DNA of 64,000 nt from Congeria kusceri (GCA_027627225.1 JAPFQT010000035.1:186001-250000), one strand, 5' to 3'. Counted from the first letter of the stretch, positions 1-11,960 are shown. The notes: generated by a model not told the origin, from the letters alone. Program-made: numbers and translations.

Positions 1-800
1 GTATGTTTGTTGTGAGCATCGTGGTCTGTTTGTTGTCGGAATTGTGGTCTGTTTGTTGTCTGCATCGTGGTCTGTATGTTTTCTGCATCGTGGTCTGTTT
101 GTTGTCTGAATTGTGGTCTGTTTGTTGTCAGCATCGTGGTCTGTTTATTGTCTGTTTGTTGTCTGCATCTTGGTCTGTTCGTTGTCTGTATCGTGGTCGT
201 TTATTGTCTGCATCGTGGTCTGTTTGTTGTCTGCATCGTGGTCTGTTTGTTGTCTGCATCGTGGTCTGTTTGTTGTCTGCATCGTGGTCTGTTTTTTTTT
301 ACTGTCAGCATCGTGGTCTTTTTGTTGTCTGCATCGTGGTCTGTTTATTGTCAGCATCGTGGTCGTTTATTGTCTGCATCGTGGTCTGTTGTCTGCATCG
401 TGGTCTGTTTGTTGTCTGCATCGTGGTCTGTTTATTGTCTGCATCGTGGTCTGTTTATTGTCGGCATCTTGGTCTGTTTGTTGTCTGCATCGTGGTCTGT
501 TTGTTATCAGCATCGTGATCTGTTTGTTGTCTGCATCGTGGTCTGTTTGTTGTCTGCATCGTGGTGTGTTGTCTGCATCGTGGTCTGTTGTCTGCATCGT
601 GGTCTGTTGTCTGCATCGTGGTCTGTTGTCTGCATCGTGGTCTGTTTGTTGTCGGCATCGTGGTCTGTTTGTTGTCGGCATCGTGGTCTGTTTGTTGTCT
701 GCATCGTGGTCTGTTTGTTATCTTATTCGTGGTATGTTTGTTGTCTGCATCGCGGTGTTGTTATTGGCAGCATCGTGGTCTATTTGTTGTAAGCATCATG
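1..800. repeat. 23-bp minisatellite (GCATCGTGGTCTG type), cut by left window edge
   Basis: About 34 degenerate copies of a 23-bp unit containing GCATCGTGGTCTG followed by TTTGTTGTCT. Some units lose the TTTGTT part and are shorter (about 16-18 bp), especially around 560-640. The unit is not a multiple of three and lacks stop codons, so all plus frames and several minus frames stay open for hundreds of bases; these are not proteins. The array continues beyond the left edge. Confidence 0.95.
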
Positions 801-959
801 GTGGTTGTCTGCTGCTGAATACTGCTAATATATTGCTGAAATTATTTGCAATTGAAACACATTTTAAATGAAAATATTTTATAATGAAATACGGATCTAC
901 TTCTGCAAGATAAAAATATGCTTCTATTCTTAAATGACTTCTTTCATTGCGAGTGTATT
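801..959. other. AT-rich spacer, nothing recognised
   Basis: Simple AT-rich sequence between the first minisatellite and block Z. I see no repeat, gene or structural signal in it. Confidence 0.5.
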
Positions 960-1589
960 GTTACTGTAATTCATTTATTTCATTGAAATTTAAAGACTTA
1001 CTGAAATTCTCGGTGTGTCGTCTGTATCTTCTGAAAGAACGCCGTATATCAAATGGGTAGTCTGCATTTTTAATACGAACTATTGTTTGACTGGTTATTA
1101 TTTAAAAGGAAATTGTCTCCAGTGCTATTTAATATATAGCGTGACACCGAATAACTTAACATTTAAATTTCCAACAGTTAATATACAAGCATGTTTTTGT
1201 TCTAATCACAAATGCATTTTGTGTATCTGTGTTTGCAATTAAGTGACATGAATATTATTTTTTAAAGTAACATTTTTAAAGTAACATTTGAACATATAGG
1301 TAAGCATTTTTCGACTGGAACGAGAATTGATATATCTGATATAAAGGAAATTGACGAAAACGCGTTTATGCTCTTATGCTTTGGATTCTATAAAGTTTTT
1401 ATTTACTGGTTTTAAACCTAAAAACTAAATTAACTATTGTTTCGTTGTCCTTCATTGTCGCCTGCATTTGGCTTTTGGATGTCGCCTGCTCTGCTCGGAT
1501 GTCGTCTACTAAGAGTTTTTGTTGACTAAAACATTTCCTGAAAATTGTAATCAACAGTTTAAGAATAACACATAGCTCGTGTGGTCGTC

Positions 1590-1880
1590 GTAATCCATTG
1601 TCGTCTGCACCGATCTCAAGTTGTCGCCTGCAGCCATCTCAAGTTGTCGCCTGCAGCCATCTCAAGTTCATCTCAAGTTGTCGCCTGCAGCCATCTCAAG
1701 TTGTCGCCTGCAGCCATCTCTAGTTGTCGCCTGCACCAATCTCTAGTTGTCACCTGCACCAATCTCTAGTTGTCGCCCGCACCAATCTCTAGTTGTCGCC
1801 CGCACCAATCTCTAGTTGTCGTCTGCACCAATCTGCAGTTGTCGCATGCTCCAATATCTAGTTGTCGTCTGCATGGAGCA
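1590..1880. repeat. 23-bp minisatellite (GTCGCCTGCAGCCATCTC type)
   Basis: About 12 copies of a 23-bp unit reading TTGTCGCCTGCAGCCATCTC plus AAG; later units change AGCCATCTCAAG to ACCAATCTCTAG. It seems to have grown from the TTGTCGTCTGCATCCAG motif that occurs once at the same place in blocks A (about 5380) and B (about 12790). Confidence 0.9.
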
Positions 1881-2066
1881 AATCGGAGCGTGTGGTGTCG
1901 TCGGAGTCGACTCTGACAAACGGCACTGCTGCAGCATATCAATAATGTCAGTCAGATATCATGCCGAAAATTATTTATTTATTTTATATGTTATTGCATG
2001 CCACAGTGCTGTTTTATACGACGTTGTGTTCATTGCTTTAGAGCATTAAAGTAAGTCTGTTATTTG

Positions 2067-2067
<1 letters not shown>

Positions 2068-2104
<37 letters not shown>
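2068..2104. repeat. (ATT)n microsatellite
   Basis: Twelve uninterrupted ATT units. The matching place in B (about 12975-13003) holds a TCA microsatellite, and A has an imperfect AT-rich run there, so the site is microsatellite-prone in all copies. Confidence 0.97.
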
Positions 2105-2105
<1 letters not shown>

Positions 2106-2212
2106 GGCAAATAGCAACTTAAACTTTGGACACAAGTACCTGAAGGTTTTGTCATTCCCAGTGTTTTGATTGTCAGAAAAGACTAGTATTTATTCATTTG
2201 AACTCCCAGGTC

Positions 2213-2269
2213 ATGGCCCTGACAAGCCAGACGACAGGATGGGGGCGCCCTTTCCATCTTGTTGCCTGA
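2213..2269 (+). other. Conserved 18-codon open frame / hairpin, copy Z
   Basis: The segment from ATG to TGA encodes MALTSQTTGWGRPFHLVA. Blocks A (5736-5792) and B (13120-13176) keep the same length, start and stop. The same DNA has inverted-repeat potential (GACAAG..AGACG against CCGTCTTGTC in copy B), so a structured RNA or protein-binding element is an equally good reading. I do not recognise a function. Confidence 0.3.
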
Positions 2270-2475
2270 TTTGACAAGACCATGGGTTGAGAATTCACAT
2301 AAACAAACCCTCCTCTTTTCCGATTATTAAATGAAGTTAAAATCAAGTTTTAATCAGAAATAAATATCGTCTGTTTATTTTACAAATTATTGTACAACCC
2401 AATCCCGAATTTTGAGTCAAAACTGCCATTTGCGACCACAAAGTCATTTTAGAAAGTTTATACGTAAAGGATTAA

Positions 2476-2653
2476 AGGAGGTGGCAGTGGTGTAATGGAT
2501 ATGGTGCCCGCCTTGCGATCCCCACTCGGAAGCGTTGCAATGATATTCCTCTAAAGAAAGGTAGTACTGGTTCTACCCAGGAAACAGACTCTAAAATGTA
2601 TCAATAAGACTCTGCCCTAAGACACAGTCGAGCTTAAATAAAAACGTTGCAAC
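2476..2653 (+). mobile_element. tRNA-derived SINE, box B largely deleted
   Basis: It begins with an A-box-like GTGGTGTAATGGATATGGTG, has a central GGTTCTACCCAGGAAACAGA segment and ends with CGAGCTTAAATAAAAACG. It is flanked by a near-perfect duplication, TAAAGGATTAA at 2465-2475 and TAACGGATTAA at 2654-2664, the mark of target-primed insertion. Compared with the SINE at 57433-57622, most of the B box (GAGTTTGAATCGTACTC there) is missing, so Pol III transcription of this copy is unlikely. Blocks A and B lack the insertion at the matching place. Confidence 0.85.
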
Positions 2654-3029
2654 TAACGGATTAATACATTAAACACTGAAGATTTCACGCTTTATCGTAC
2701 AAATAGGTTAAATACATTAATCGTTTCCCTAATTAAATAATTAGCATTTTCTTAATTTGAGAGGTAGTGACACAAAATTAGACGTGATTTCATAATGACT
2801 TATCTGTTGCTGGTTTCCAATAGCAACAGGCCTCGTTCCTGCAATCGTTACGAAACATGAGCACCGTCTACGCGAGGAATGCCTCTGCACGATAATTTAC
2901 GGTATTTGTTCCTCCGTTCTGTTGTATCTTGTTGTCTTATTGTACATAACTGATTGATTGCGCATGCGTCATTGTATGTCCTCTGCATCAAGTTCCGGCT
3001 GTCACCTGCATCGAACCAAAGTCTTTTAA

Positions 3030-4490
3030 ATGGAAGTATGTTCGTCGTCGGCAACGGGATATGGCTGACCTTGGCAAAAGAATGTGGATGTCCTCGGAAT
3101 GTGGGTGTGGTTATCTTCGGCAACGGGGTGTATTTGTCTTCGGCAACGGGATTTGGTTGTCCTCGGCAACGGGGTGTGGTTATCCTAGGCAACAGGTTGT
3201 AGTTGTCCTCGGCACGTGGTGTTTTTATACTCGGCAACGTAGTGCGATTGTTTCGGCAATGCGATGTAGGTTTCGTCGGCAACGGGGTGTAGTTGTCGTC
3301 GGCAACGGGGTGTAGTTGTCATCGGCAACGGCAAGTGTAGTTGGCGTCGGCAACGAGGTGTAGTTGTCGTCGGTTACTGGGTGTAGTTGTCATCGGCAAC
3401 AGGATGTGGTTGCCGTCGACAATGGGGTGTAGTTGTCGTCCGCAACGGGGTGTAGTTGTCGTCCGCAACGGGGTGTAGTTGTAGTCCGCAACGGGGTGTA
3501 GTTGTAGTCCGCAACGGGGTGTAGTTGTCGTCGGCAACGGAGTGTGCTTTTTATCGGCAATGGGATGTGCTCGTGTCGGCAACACGGTGTGGTTGTCCTA
3601 GACAACGGGTTATTGTTGTTGCTATTAACGGAGTGTTGTTATCCTCGGTACCGGGAGTTGTTGCTGTTGGCAACGGGATGTGGTTGTCCTCGGCAACGAG
3701 GTGTTGTTGGTGTTGGTAACGGCAAGTGTAGTTGGCGTCGGCAACGAAGTATAGTTGTCGTCGGTAACTGGGTGTAGTTGTCGTCAGCAACGGAATGTAG
3801 TTGTCGTCGGCAACGGGGTGTGGTTGTCGTCGACAATGGGGTGTAGTTGTAGTCCGCAACGGGGTGTAGTTGTCGTCGGCAACGGGGTGTAGTTGTCGTC
3901 GGCAACGAGGTGTGCTTGTTATCGGCAAAGGGGTGTGCTTGTCTAGGCAACGCGGCGTGGTTGTCGTAGACAACGGGTTGTTGTTGCTATTAATGGGGTG
4001 TTGTTGTCCTCGGTACCGGGGAGTTGTTGCTGTTGGCAACAGGATGTGGTTATCCTCGGCAACGAGGTGTTGTTGTTGTTGGTAACGGGATGTTGTTGTT
4101 GGCATGGGGTGCTGTTGTTGTTGGTGACGGGGTATTGTTGTCCTCGGTAACAGGGTGTTGTCTTCGGCAACGGTGTGTTATTGTTGTTGATAACGGGGTG
4201 CTGTTGGCAACAGGGTGTTGGCAACGGGGTGTTATTGTTGTTGATAACGGGGTGCTGTTGGCAACAGGGTGTTGGCAACGGGGTTTTATTGTCCTAGGAA
4301 ACTGGTGTTTTTGTTAGCAACGGGTATTTTTGGAAACGGGGATGATATATTCCTCGGTAACAGGATGTTATTGCTGTTGGCAACGGGGCGTCGTTGTCGT
4401 CGGCAACGGGGTGTGGTTGTTGCAACGGGATGTTGATGTCCACCGAAATGGGGCGAGGTTGACCTCGGCAAAGGGGCGTTGTTGTTGTTT
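3030..4490. repeat. 23-bp minisatellite (GGCAACGGGGTGTAGTTGTCGTC type)
   Basis: About 60 units. The main form contains GGCAACGGGGTGTAGTTGTC. Larger repeats are visible: the stretch around 3540-3780 (ending in GTTGGTAACGGCAAGTG) closely matches 3900-4090, and the part around 4180-4285 repeats a 71-73-bp composite. The array gives long, unrelated open frames on both strands; none is a gene. Confidence 0.95.
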
Positions 4491-5118
4491 CCTGCTTAAG
4501 ATTGCTACAATGGCTACTAAAATTATAATAAATAAAACCTGATAATTGCCAACCAAAAGTGTTAACAATCACGGTTACAATACTTCCATTATTAAGAGTA
4601 TTGACCGTTACTGCCACGCAGTATTTTTAAATGTTTGGCGAATAATATCCACATTAAAACAACATAATTAAAAGTTACTGAATATAGAACTATGATCATT
4701 TTCTTTATTATTTTAAGGCGTATAACGCATATTAAAAGCAATGTAAATACTATAGCTCTATACGATTATTAAAAATCAAAGTTTTGTTTACTGCCCATGC
4801 CCGTCGAATCAGTTGGTTTTCGTTGTCAGGTTGTCCTCCATTTGTTTCCTGTGCATGCGCCATGGTCCTCATGGGAGCAAAATTGTCATCTGCATCCAGC
4901 TCGTTTTTGCGTGTGAATCATCTGAAAGTAGTCCGATCGTTTTTCGTCTTTGCTAAAGAGGCATTTACAATAACGAACTATGGTTTAAGTAGTTATTTCT
5001 TGAAAATTAAAATGGCCATGCCTCTCTGAGTTATTGGCACCGTATTACTTGAAAGTGGAATTTTTAGCAGTTTAGACAGCACGTGCTTTTATCAAATCGC
5101 AAATAAATTGTGTGACCT

Positions 5119-5322
5119 ATGGGTGGCTACAATCCAGTAAAAGTCCGAGACGTAACTTATGTTAAGGATCTTGTAACTGCTTTAGAACATAAAATAACAC
5201 TTAGCTCAGGTTATTGTCTCATCCATTGTCGACTGACTCCATTTTGGACATCATATGCATCCAACTCGGTGTGCCGACTGCCTCGGACTCTGTCGCATCG
5301 AGCACAGGCTATCACCTGCTAA
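5119..5322 (+). other. Open frame of 67 codons repeated in block B, probably not a gene
   Basis: It starts MGGYNPVKVRDVTYVKDLVT and ends ITC. The block B partner at 12518-12727 (69 codons) shares most of the sequence, and the only length difference is six bases, so the frame stays open. However, most base differences change the amino acid, which argues against selection on a protein. No domain recognised. Confidence 0.15.
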
Positions 5323-5735
5323 GTCTGAAAATTCTCATCAACAGAATAAAATAAAACTTAGCTCTTGCTATCGCCGCCATCTTTGCCGTCTGCATCCAGC
5401 GCTGGTCCGCACTGCTTTCTTGTTATCCTAAGCATCGTTGGAGTAGAGGTCGAAGAGACGGAACCGTACCTGCATAGCGGTCACTTCGGTCATCGCATCA
5501 TAAATACAAAGAAGAAATACATAGACAAATCAGTGAAACACTTTGTATCAAATGATTGTGGATACATGCAACTTCGATAAAACAATTATATTATAATATA
5601 TACTAGTATTATCATCACTGTTATTATAAACATAAATGAAAACTAAAACTTTGGCATTTTGAGCTTCAGTAGCTATTCCATCCCATTTTATGATCAGACT
5701 AGAGACTAGAATTAATTTCTTTGAACTTCCAGGTC

Positions 5736-5792
5736 ATGGCCCTGACAAGCCAGACGGCAGGGTGGGGGCGCCCTTTCCATCTTGTCGCCTGA
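5736..5792 (+). other. Conserved 18-codon open frame / hairpin, copy A
   Basis: Encodes MALTSQTAGWGRPFHLVA followed by TGA. It lies in the best-conserved stretch shared by Z, A and B (about 5725-5815). See the copy at 2213. Confidence 0.3.
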
Positions 5793-6522
5793 TTTGACAG
5801 GACCTTGGCTTGAGAATTCAATTCTCATCTTTTCCGACTAACATGTATCTAGTTAAAATCAAATGTTAATCTAAATAACGTAAATGTCTATGTATCAAAA
5901 GTCAAATTCGTGTACACCCCAAACCCGAATTTCGAGTTAAAGCTGCCATTTATGTACACAATTTAGAAAGGGTATATTTAACGTAATGATGCATTAGACG
6001 CTTAAGAAGAGTTCAAACTTTCTAGTTAAAAGATATAATCAAATTGTATTAACCTTTGCCTCAATTAACTTTCAAATAACGTGAATACGTGATTCTATTA
6101 TGACTTATCTGTTGCCGGTATCCGATAGCAACCTGCCTCGTTCCCGCAATCGTTTCGAAACAGGAGCACCGTCGAAGCGTGGCATGCGTCTGCACGAGAT
6201 CGATAAAACCTGTCAACTTGGCGGCCCATAGACTGGACCGGAAGAAAGCGTCTATAGGAGACAGATGCTTATTGGGGTCTTTGGATCACGTGACATATCA
6301 AATGTGAGGACAAGAACAACTAATGTGTATGTATTGAAAACAACATGTGCCTATGCTACCAAAACATGGCGACATAAAACAGTATTATGTTTGAAAAGAA
6401 CTTGAACTGTGCAAAGTTTTGTAAATACATGTAGAATGTGTTTTTTTTTTCAAGATTTCGTAAATTCAAACTCTAGTTGTAGGTGCATATTATACAAAAA
6501 TACACACGACAAAATCTTACTA

Positions 6523-7801
6523 CTGGTTATGAACGTAATTCCGGCCACTTTGGTGGTTGTTTTTTTGTAATCTCAAGTTGTACACAACTGATCAAAATTA
6601 AACTTCACATCAATAATCCTGGGTTCAAAACTCATATAACGTGTTAAGTTTAAATCAAAATGGACAAGTGTAAGGTAACTAAATAAACGGAAATAAAGAA
6701 CGTATAAAATGTCCCTTTTCCTAGCTCAAATGTACGTAAAAAAATCGGCCACTTTTTAGTATCCTCGGCAATGTTTATAACAAAATACTTTTTTTTTAAT
6801 AACTATCCTTATCTAAAGAGAAACGATCATGGTTTACAAAAATTAAAATGTTGACTAAAATATCCTACCTAAACGACTTTCTTTCCCCGGTACCCCTCCC
6901 CCTCCCCTTAAATTCTGTATAATTTAAACCAATGTTGGCAATGGTGAACTGCAAATGGTTTCGTTTCTTTCTTTTGCTTGCTTTTATTGTGTTTGTTTTG
7001 TTTAAACGTAATTTTTATGTCAAAAATAAAGTAAACAAGTTTTTAAAATCTGAAGCCAAAGTAAGTAAACAGTTATAACTGATATGAATACAATAGAGAA
7101 TACATTATTCAATTAAATATAGATATCATTAGTATGAATATAAATTTCTTAAATATAACAAACATATCATTCATGATACGCATCGATAAATCTAAGGACC
7201 GAATTGTCAAAGGGGCCAATTTGTCTACTGAATTGTTGTAATAGAACAGGGACCGGATAAATCTAGGGGCCGAATAATCTCGATACCTTGAGTAACCTCT
7301 TCGCCGAAGAAGGCTACAACATAAACTTATCGGGGCTGCCTAGAGTTTACGATGATATTGGTATTAAATTCGGCGAGAATTGTAAGAAAATCAGAGATAA
7401 CCGAATTTAAAGAGAAAACATGTCTGGGCAAAATAGTGATGTGATCTTTTAAACAGAAGCCGGTGTTTCCTATTTCGTCAAATTTGCTTGTGAAAATTTG
7501 TTAACGGTAAGAAGAAATAATATATTTAAATCTGTAATCATGCAACACCATATTTTCGGTGCGTGCGTACGATGACGTCAGCTTCCCCACGTGACTCAAA
7601 TGTTTCCTGTTATGATACAGAGATTTCAATTCAAAAGTAAATAACGATATACTTACTGGAATTGAGAAATCTGTAGAAGTATCTTGCTATAGAAAGTTCT
7701 TTTGCTAATTGTTTTAAAACAATATTAATCTCTATCGCAAAAACACTTTTTGAAGGGTGGCCGAATATTTACGTACAGGCCGGAATTACGTCCATGACCA
7801 G
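6523..7801. mobile_element. 1.28-kb TA-flanked DNA transposon (non-autonomous)
   Basis: The ends are inverted repeats of about 24 bp: left CTGGTTATGAACGTAATTCC.., right (reverse complement) CTGGTCATGGACGTAATTCC.., two mismatches. TA flanks both sides (6521-6522, 7802-7803). Block B holds the empty site, with a single TA in CACTAGGCTGAAAT near 13913, so the duplicated TA and the element boundaries are directly supported. TA duplication and TIRs are typical of Tc1/mariner-type elements. There is no open frame above 60 codons inside and no transposase trace, so it must have been moved in trans or be fully decayed. Confidence 0.9.
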
Positions 7802-8678
7802 TAGGTTGAAATTCTATATAAAATAGAAACAAAATAACAATGCAAAATTAGTTTACAATCTTAAATTTAACTGATTAAAACTATTCGAAGTCCTATTTAT
7901 ACACACTGCAACAATAACACGTATTACACTTACATTTACACGATTATCCATAATAAACTCAAGTTTAGAGTACTGAGTTGAAGTAGTCCGCTGTGTCAGA
8001 TTGTATGACATCCATCTTGCACGGGAACAACGAACAAATGGTGCGCGCGCGCCTTTTTTCAATGTATTCATGCGCAGTAAACATTGCTGAATCACAATCG
8101 ACGTTTCAACATTCCAAACCCAATCAAAACCCTAGATGCAAAATCGAAGGCATCAGAGGCGCAAAAAAGCGCTCATCGAAATTCACGTGGAAACCGCCCA
8201 GAGTAAAATTGTTCTCCCGAAAAAGTAAAAACAAATCGGATTACCAGTGGGTGGCGTAACTAGGCACACTTCTTTTAGCGCGTTTAGCTTACAGAGAGAT
8301 AAGACCAAATAGCACGAAAAAATCCGCACCATCATAATGACAACGTTGTATCAGTAATCTTGAATAAATGTGTTTCGTATATTATCTAGATTTACATTAT
8401 TAATAAATGCTTATACAGTTTAGAAAAATTACTAAACTTACCGCGAGTATAGTCACATTTGGTCTAGCTACGGCCCTGATTACAATAATGCCACGGTCTG
8501 CATGCACGTGCTTTACATGTTACAGCTTTAGCAGGCAAAACTGACCAATCAGATTTCATCAAGATGTCTTGACATACGAAACAATTGTTCCCGGGGTTGG
8601 TATGGGTTAACTTTCAAGCGACGAAGGTGGGGAAAACAATAACTCGAGCAAAGGCTGTAAATAATAAAATTATAATAT

Positions 8679-8979
8679 AAAATTATAAATAAACATCTGT
8701 ATAGATGTAACGAAGAACAACGAATCCTCCTTAAATATATCGAAATACAAAATACATGATTCATGTTGGTTGTGTGTAACAATAGAAAAATACAAAGAAA
8801 ATAAATACAAATATCAAAATACAAATTTACACACAAATAAAAGATATTACAAGTAATACCGTAATACAAACGCGGCATATAAATTATAAGCTAAATATAA
8901 TTACATGTAAATAATATAATTATTAATAATATAAAATTATAAATAAACATCTGTATAGATGTAACGAAGAACAACGAAT
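8679..8979. repeat. Pair of 46-bp direct repeats 254 bp apart
   Basis: AAATAAACATCTGTATAGAT followed by GTAACGAAGAACAACGAAT occurs at about 8679-8725 and again at about 8933-8979. The DNA between them is AT-rich and without a recognised feature. It could be a local duplication or recombination product. Confidence 0.85.
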
Positions 8980-9866
8980 GACGTGAAAACGTGATTCGAT
9001 GTACTTCAGAAAATCGCCAATGATCAATTGAAATTTGCATTTAAAAAGAAAATCGTGCAAAATGGTGACATCGAACTGATTTGAAGTGAAACATGGGTTA
9101 GTTGGTGGTAACAGAACGAATTACGCTGTTTGAACTACTTGACTCTAAACTATTGACTACTGGTCATTACTACTACTAATTATTGAAAGAATTGAAAACA
9201 TGGGATTTTAAGTGAACAAACATAACAACGTACATTTCTATCAATTTATTTCACAATTAATAATTCCATGATAATAATATAAAATATTATCGCTGCAACA
9301 CAGTGAAGATAACTGATAATATCTTGCATCTTTTATTTGATTATTAGCGGCCGTATTCCAGAAACATCCTAATTAAAATCTTAACCTTAAAATCATCATA
9401 TTTCATAAGATTTTATTTCATATTTAAATGCCTGTGTGCTGTTGATTAATTATTAACTTATTATTAACTGCTGTTAATGGGTAAGTGCATTTTTGTTATG
9501 AAAATAATCTTAATATTGTGAAAAGATTTCTGATAATACGTGTATGAGTTCAATGTTAGTTTTCGTAGGATTAACAAATGAAATCTTTATAAGAACAAAC
9601 GTGCAATTTTAAGAAAATGTTCATTAATATCTAAGGACATATTTCAGTTGTTGATAATGAAACGAGTTCTCAGTATGTTTCTGAATATAGAGAAGTAAAA
9701 TACCTAGCAATAACGAATATGCGTGTAGTATGCGTAAAAACTAATCTCAGTTATTTAAAAACCCCGGCCTCTCGAGCTTCAAATTAAATTAAAGTTATTA
9801 TCTATGATTTCTATTTGTTTTCATGTGCAAGGTCTGCAACACAATGCACGCGAATGCATTACAAAA

Positions 9867-10110
9867 ACAAGAGCTGTCTCAGGACAGCGCACTCGACTAT
9901 TCATACTTCTTTGTCAGAGTTATGTGCCTTGGTCAGTGACTTTACATAATGACCCCGAAGACATATGGGAAGTATGAATTAGTAATCCCTCAAGCCATTC
10001 CTGAGAAACTAGCTTATCGAAAAACTGTAACCTAGACGGACGACGACGCCGACACCGAAGCCGGGCGAGTAAAATAGCTGGCCTTTTCTTCGAAAATTCG
10101 AGCTAAAAAG
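9867..10110 (-). mobile_element. Hairpin-ended ACAAGAG element, GCTGTC family (block A copy)
   Basis: Begins ACAAGAG and runs straight into a hairpin, GCTGTC-TCAG-GACAGC (9873-9888), then CGCACTCGACTATT. It ends with TTCGAAAATTCGAGCTAAAAA, so AGCTCGA-type subterminal inverted repeats sit at both ends. A sister copy is at 22214-22640 in block B and a longer one at 33655-34335. The strand given assumes the hairpin end is the 3' end, as in Helentron-type (HINE) elements; that class assignment is an inference. Confidence 0.7.
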
Positions 10111-10229
10111 TGAAATTGATTATCAAATGACATAAATGCGAGATCGTATTTTTGTTAAATATGAAATTTCTTAAAGATTGTAATACCAAACACATTCGTT
10201 GAATTTAGTAGCACATACAGCAATCATAA

Positions 10230-10870
10230 TCAAGTTTAAAGATCGAAATCGAAGTAATCAACACGAATGCACATCGTACACTAAGTAATTAACGCGAATA
10301 AAGATCGTACATCAATTAATTAACACGAATAACGATCGTAATCAGCACGAATAAAGATAGTTCTGTCAGTAATCATAGAACACTAATTATTTATCACTAA
10401 TTAAATATCGTTCCCAAGTAATCGTCACAAACAAAGATGGAACACTTAGTAATTATCACGTTTTTAGATAGTACCCTAAGTAATCATAACGATTAAGTAT
10501 CGTGCATTAAATAATTATCGCGAATAAAGATCGTACACTAAGTAATCCTCAAGAATAAAGATTATAGGCTAATTAAATCTTGCGAATAAAGATCGTACAT
10601 TAAGTAATCGTCACGAATAACGATAGAACACTAAGTAATAATCACTAATAAAGATCTTACATACAGTAAGTATCACTAATAAATATCGTACATAAAGTAA
10701 TTATCATTAATAAAGATCGTGCACTAAGTAATCTTCACGAATACAGATAGTACACTTAGTTTTCGACACGAATAAATACCGAACACTAATTAATTAACAC
10801 TAATAAAGATCGTACACTAAGTAATCGTCACGACTAAAGAGCGTACACTAAGTAATCATCACGAAAGTTG
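10230..10870. repeat. 31-bp minisatellite, block A copy
   Basis: About 20 degenerate units of 31 bp with the core GATCGTACACTAAGTAAT followed by CRTCACGAATAAA. Units vary in length by a few bases. The same array lies at the same place in block B (22740-23375), and a decayed trace is at 28640-28850. Confidence 0.92.
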
Positions 10871-11448
10871 ACATATACAAGTTGGACAATTTTAATTGCT
10901 GATAGGTAGGTTACTCTTAAGGTTTAGGTTGAACTTTGTTTATATAACAAGTCATACATTTCTACAACCTCTTGTAAATTTTACGATATTTATGTCTGGC
11001 GCACAGAAAAACAAAGCAACAACAATAATACTTTCTTAGTTCTTGCGAATACAATACGATAGTAATATCAGAGCAACATCATACAGGACAATTATAAATT
11101 GTGTGTTTCTCAGAAAGAGACGTGTTGCCAGGCTAGCATTTGAATTATGAAAATTCTGAGAGCTGCCAGTATCGGAGTCTTCTAGGCTGCATTTCATGAA
11201 CAAACAAAAAGCACGTACACTCGAGGCGATTTCTTTCTTGTCTGTCGTGGCAAGAGAAACTATTTTAGTTTATGGCAACCAGACCAGAAGATACTTCAAC
11301 GTAAGTTGAATAAATCAGCAGCAGAATCAAGTAAATCGCGATTTCTTCGCAACGCCAGGATAGAAACCAAAAAAAACAAACACAACTGACTATTCCATTT
11401 AAATCGTGCACTCGGTGTCGCCGAGAAGCTTGATGCACGTGTATCGGT

Positions 11449-11664
11449 CTAAACAGAATCACTCGCATCCGGTTTGTAGGCTTCCGGTTCACGAATTAAC
11501 TCGGAAATAGTCCGCATCTCGGAACATGAAATATGACGCGGAGCAGACGTGCAGACGACAGTTCGGTAGAAGGCAGGTCCGCGTGTCCGAAACGAGGCAA
11601 GAATTATAGACCAGTCTATGTACAACAAGCATATTTTCTGACGCGAGGGTTTCGAGAGAAACAT
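11449..11664 (-). other. Conserved end-of-block segment, no gene assigned
   Basis: The stretch from about 11400 to 11640 (GTGCACTCGGTGTCGCCGAG, CGCATCCGGTTTGTAG, GACGCGGAGCAGACGTGCAG) recurs at about 24745-24965 and, more diverged, at about 31370-31610. An open frame of 71 codons spans it on the minus strand, but it is not kept in the other copies. The repeated conservation could mean an old exon, a promoter or a repeat; I cannot tell which. Confidence 0.25.
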
Positions 11665-11689
11665 TTTAACATGATGCTCGCTTCTTTTT

Positions 11690-11960
11690 CTCTATAGACA
11701 AAGAACTAAAATTATCGTTGTTAAACTACCCAATAAACAACGCAAAAAGAAGTCCCGATTCTGAGAGGAGCATAGTAAAATGTAGTTCCAATTACAATTG
11801 CAAAAATATGTCAAATCATGTTAGAATCGAAATAATTTTCGCATTATCGTTGTTTATCGGCCAATAAACAGCTCTTTGTCGTTCTGATGCGTGGCTATTA
11901 AACAACTCGGGCTAACGTCCTCGTGGTTTAATTCCAGCAGAGCTCCAAATCGTTCTTTAT
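11690..11960. mobile_element. Foldback element remnant
   Basis: Carries the family motifs TTATCGTTGTTAAACTACC, GAATCGAAATAATTTTCGCA, TTTATCGGCCAATAAACAG and TTCTGATGCGTGGCTATTAA found in full at 54010-54580. Here one arm of the palindrome is mostly missing. It sits at the junction between blocks A and B. Confidence 0.75.

Larger units (their letters stand above)
960..2893. repeat. Partial copy Z of the duplicated block
   Basis: Diverged, shortened copy of sequence found again in blocks A and B. Matching landmarks: the AACGAACTATTG/GGTTTA stretch near 1075 (A: about 4973; B: about 12375), the ACGGCACT..GCAGCAT stretch near 1920 (B: about 12865), the conserved ATGGCCCTGACAAGCC segment near 2213 (A: 5736; B: 13120), and the TCTGTTGCTGGTTTCCAATAGCAAC stretch near 2801-2830. 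It contains a 23-bp minisatellite, an ATT microsatellite and a SINE that A and B lack. Confidence 0.75.
4565..11665. repeat. Duplicated block A
   Basis: A block of about 7.1 kb whose successive landmarks recur in the same order in block B. They are ATCACGGTTACAATACTTCC (4568; B about 11988), the ATGGGTG..AATCCAGTAAAA stretch (5118; B 12518), the ATGGCCCTGACAAGCC segment (5736; B 13120), GTGCGCGCG (about 8041; B about 14162), the 31-bp minisatellite (10230; B 22740), and a terminal stretch with CGCATCCGGTTTGTAG (about 11465; B about 24805). Differences between copies are mostly discrete insertions listed separately. No gene was recognised. Confidence 0.85.

Noticed and set aside
1..871. Three overlapping plus-strand frames of 171-252 codons
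   Set aside because: A 23-bp repeat without stops cycles through all frames; no protein is implied.
7993..8259. 88-codon basic open frame in block A
   Set aside because: The matching sequence in block B (about 14110-14365) has indels that break the frame, so it is not a conserved gene.
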